From Chitinivibrionales bacterium (GTDB lineage: Bacteria; Fibrobacterota; Chitinivibrionia; Chitinivibrionales; JANQEN01): 7,123 nt of DNA. Positions within the stretch are counted from its first letter, which is position 1; each line of letters starts with the position of its first letter. Positions 5,873 to 7,123 of this stretch are shown here, in pieces. The stretch is from NCBI GenBank assembly GCA_030593665.1, contig JAUVGS010000106.1, positions 1 to 7,123 of the forward strand, in the 5' to 3' direction. The notes under the pieces are model-generated. The model was given only the letters and a program-made list of their open reading frames with translations. It was not told where the DNA came from and did no database searches. The position numbers were made by a program, and so were the translations under genes.

Positions 5873-6607
5873 ATGTATATGCCTCAAAAAAAAGTTCTTA
5901 TTATAATACCTACATATAACGAACGTGAAAATATCGTTCTTATCATCCCGGAAATCCGGAAAAAACTTCCTGATGTTCACATTCTCGTAGTTGATGACTC
6001 ATCACCCGACGGTACATCACAGTGTGTTAAGGATTTATCCCAATCCCTTGATAATATTTTTATTTTGGATCGTGAAAAAAAGGAGGGGCTGGGCAAGGCA
6101 TATATCAGTGGATTTAAATGGGCATTGAAACGCGAGTACGAACTAATATTTGAGATGGATGCGGATTTTTCTCATAATCCTGAATATCTTCCTGAATTTA
6201 TTAAAGAAGCTGAAACTGCTGATTTGGTTATCGGATCTCGCTATATATCCGGTGTTAATGTGGTTAATTGGCCAATGCACAGACTCCTTTTAAGTTATTT
6301 TGCAAATTACGGTACGCGTATTGTCGTGGGTATTCCGGTTAAAGATTGTACAGCCGGATTTAAATGTTTTAGGAGCAATGTGCTACGAAGTATAAATTTG
6401 AATAAAATCGGATCATCCGGATATTCATTCCAGGTAGAAATGAACTATCACGTATGGAAAAACGGTTTTAAAATAAAAGAGATACCGATTGTTTTTACTG
6501 ACAGAAAACTTGGGGAATCCAAGATGGCTACTAAAATTATAAGAGAAGCCTTTATTCTTTTATGGAAGCTCCGTCTCATGTCCATTTTCTCAAGCAGGAA
6601 AAAATAA
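5873..6607 (+). CDS. Polyprenol (dolichol)-phosphate mannosyltransferase-like family-2 glycosyltransferase
   Basis: 244 residues, a single GT-A domain of the DPM1 type. It is expected to transfer a sugar, classically mannose from GDP-mannose, to a polyprenyl phosphate at the cytoplasmic face of the inner membrane, giving a lipid-linked donor. Motifs: IIPTYNERENI (11-21), VVDDSSPDGT (39-48), the metal-binding MDADFSHNPEYLP (95-107, D96-x-D98), GSRYISG (121-127), VKDCTAGFKCFR (156-167), GYSFQVEM (183-190) and FTDRKLGESKM (208-218). There are no C-terminal transmembrane helices, unlike the longer GtrB-type or fused forms, so it is a peripheral protein. Neither ATG 5873 nor ATG 5879 has a Shine-Dalgarno sequence; conserved sequence begins at residue 8, so the start cannot be much later. 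The next glycosyltransferase gene follows directly. The sugar is inferred from family only. Confidence 0.92.
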   Translation: MYMPQKKVLIIIPTYNERENIVLIIPEIRKKLPDVHILVVDDSSPDGTSQCVKDLSQSLDNIFILDREKKEGLGKAYISGFKWALKREYELIFEMDADFSHNPEYLPEFIKEAETADLVIGSRYISGVNVVNWPMHRLLLSYFANYGTRIVVGIPVKDCTAGFKCFRSNVLRSINLNKIGSSGYSFQVEMNYHVWKNGFKIKEIPIVFTDRKLGESKMATKIIREAFILLWKLRLMSIFSSRKK

Positions 6608-7123
6608 TTGTCTACACAAAACAGTAGACCACTCATTTCAATCATTATTGTCAACTATAAAGTACCGCATGAAATCTGTCAGTTGCTACGCTCCCTTCAA
6701 GAGGCGGATTTCTATGACAAGACAGAGATTATAATCGTTGATAATGCCTCAGGCGATGACTCACAAAAGATTATATCCGATGCATGTTCCACGGTCACCT
6801 GGATAGCCCTGAAAAACAATATCGGCTTTGGAAAAGCCTGCAATGTCGGCTCTCAGAGTGCTTTGGGTACTTATATTCTTTTTATAAATCCCGATACGCT
6901 TATCTCCCGGAACACCCTTCGGGTCTCTGTTGAATTTCTTGAATCCCATCCTGATGTGGGAATTATGGGACCCAAGATTATCAAACCGGACGGATCGTTT
7001 CAACCACATTGCCGAAGGAGTTTTCCTACACCGTTTAATGCGTTTGCCCACTTCTCGGGCCTGAGCAAGCTGTTTCCCGGGAACGCGCGGTTCTGCCAGT
7101 ATAAATTAACCCATATCAACCCT
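6608..7123 (+). CDS. Family-2 glycosyltransferase, rhamnosyltransferase (WbbL-like) type, N-terminal part
   Basis: Runs off the right edge; 172 codons are visible in frame with no stop. Motifs in order: PLISIIIVNYKVP near the N-terminus, IIIVDNASGDDS, NNIGFGKACNVG, FINPDT (the NPD form of the metal-binding motif), then VGIMGPKIIKPDGSFQPHCR and RRSFPTP. This series is typical of WbbL/RfbF-type glycosyltransferases that add rhamnose or related sugars to a lipid-linked glycan at the cytoplasmic membrane. The start is TTG 6608, immediately after the TAA of the preceding gene, which lies in the same frame and so rules out any earlier start. AGGA ends 8 nt before it within the 3' end of that gene, and there is no in-frame ATG before the first conserved strand. 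The zero-gap arrangement indicates an operon with the upstream glycosyltransferase and suggests an O-antigen or exopolysaccharide cluster continuing to the right. Confidence 0.92.
   Translation, partial: MSTQNSRPLISIIIVNYKVPHEICQLLRSLQEADFYDKTEIIIVDNASGDDSQKIISDACSTVTWIALKNNIGFGKACNVGSQSALGTYILFINPDTLISRNTLRVSVEFLESHPDVGIMGPKIIKPDGSFQPHCRRSFPTPFNAFAHFSGLSKLFPGNARFCQYKLTHINP

Noticed and set aside
6761..7051. 96-codon open frame on the - strand at the right edge
   Set aside because: It lies entirely inside the well-supported glycosyltransferase gene on the + strand and shows no recognisable motifs.

Overview
This window reads as a piece of Gram-negative bacterial chromosome: a housekeeping neighbourhood with moderate AT content, several repeat elements and no sign of a phage, plasmid or complete insertion sequence. 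Gram-negative is inferred from a Sec-type signal peptide on an apparently periplasmic protein and from the start of a polysaccharide or O-antigen style glycosyltransferase cluster. The short bacterial type of inositol-phosphate synthase, a hybrid-kinase type receiver protein and scattered long palindromes would suit an environmental lineage such as Planctomycetota (Brocadiales-like), Desulfobacterota or Nitrospirota. This assignment is a low-confidence inference; no taxonomic marker is conclusive.

Layout. Left edge, + strand: the 3' end of ychF (1-173), a 28-30 codon small ORF with a strong ribosome binding site (195-287), then an ATGA overlap into a PlsC-family acyltransferase with an added zinc ribbon and a GRAM/PH-like tail (284-1498). 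Facing it on the - strand, after an 11 bp gap, is myo-inositol-1-phosphate synthase (1510-2613). Further right on the - strand are a secreted protein with two HTW repeats (2822-3400) and release factor 2, prfB (3530-4631). prfB is read through a programmed +1 frameshift, so its 5' end is missed if only the long open frame is taken. About 330 bp without a recognisable gene follow, then an orphan receiver protein (5048-5461, - strand). The last 28 codons of a deleted histidine kinase and a near-consensus sigma-70 promoter remain upstream of the receiver. Right edge, + strand: a dolichol-phosphate-mannose-synthase-like glycosyltransferase (5873-6607) and a second family-2 glycosyltransferase of rhamnosyltransferase type that starts at TTG and runs off the window.

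Repeats. Two copies of one perfect palindrome (3446-3487 and 4962-5003) lie 42 and 44 bp downstream of the stop codons of prfB and the receiver gene. A different inverted repeat built from heptamers (5737-5825) lies before the glycosyltransferase genes.

How the genes relate: the acyltransferase (phosphatidate synthesis), Ino1 (inositol phosphate) and the polyprenyl-phosphate sugar transferase all feed envelope lipid or glycan chemistry, but they lie in separate transcription units and no shared pathway is proven. I see no convincing novel defence or mobile system. The most interesting items are the prfB frameshift, the paired palindromes whose outer pairs differ but remain complementary, the histidine-kinase remnant, and the coupled small ORF before the acyltransferase.
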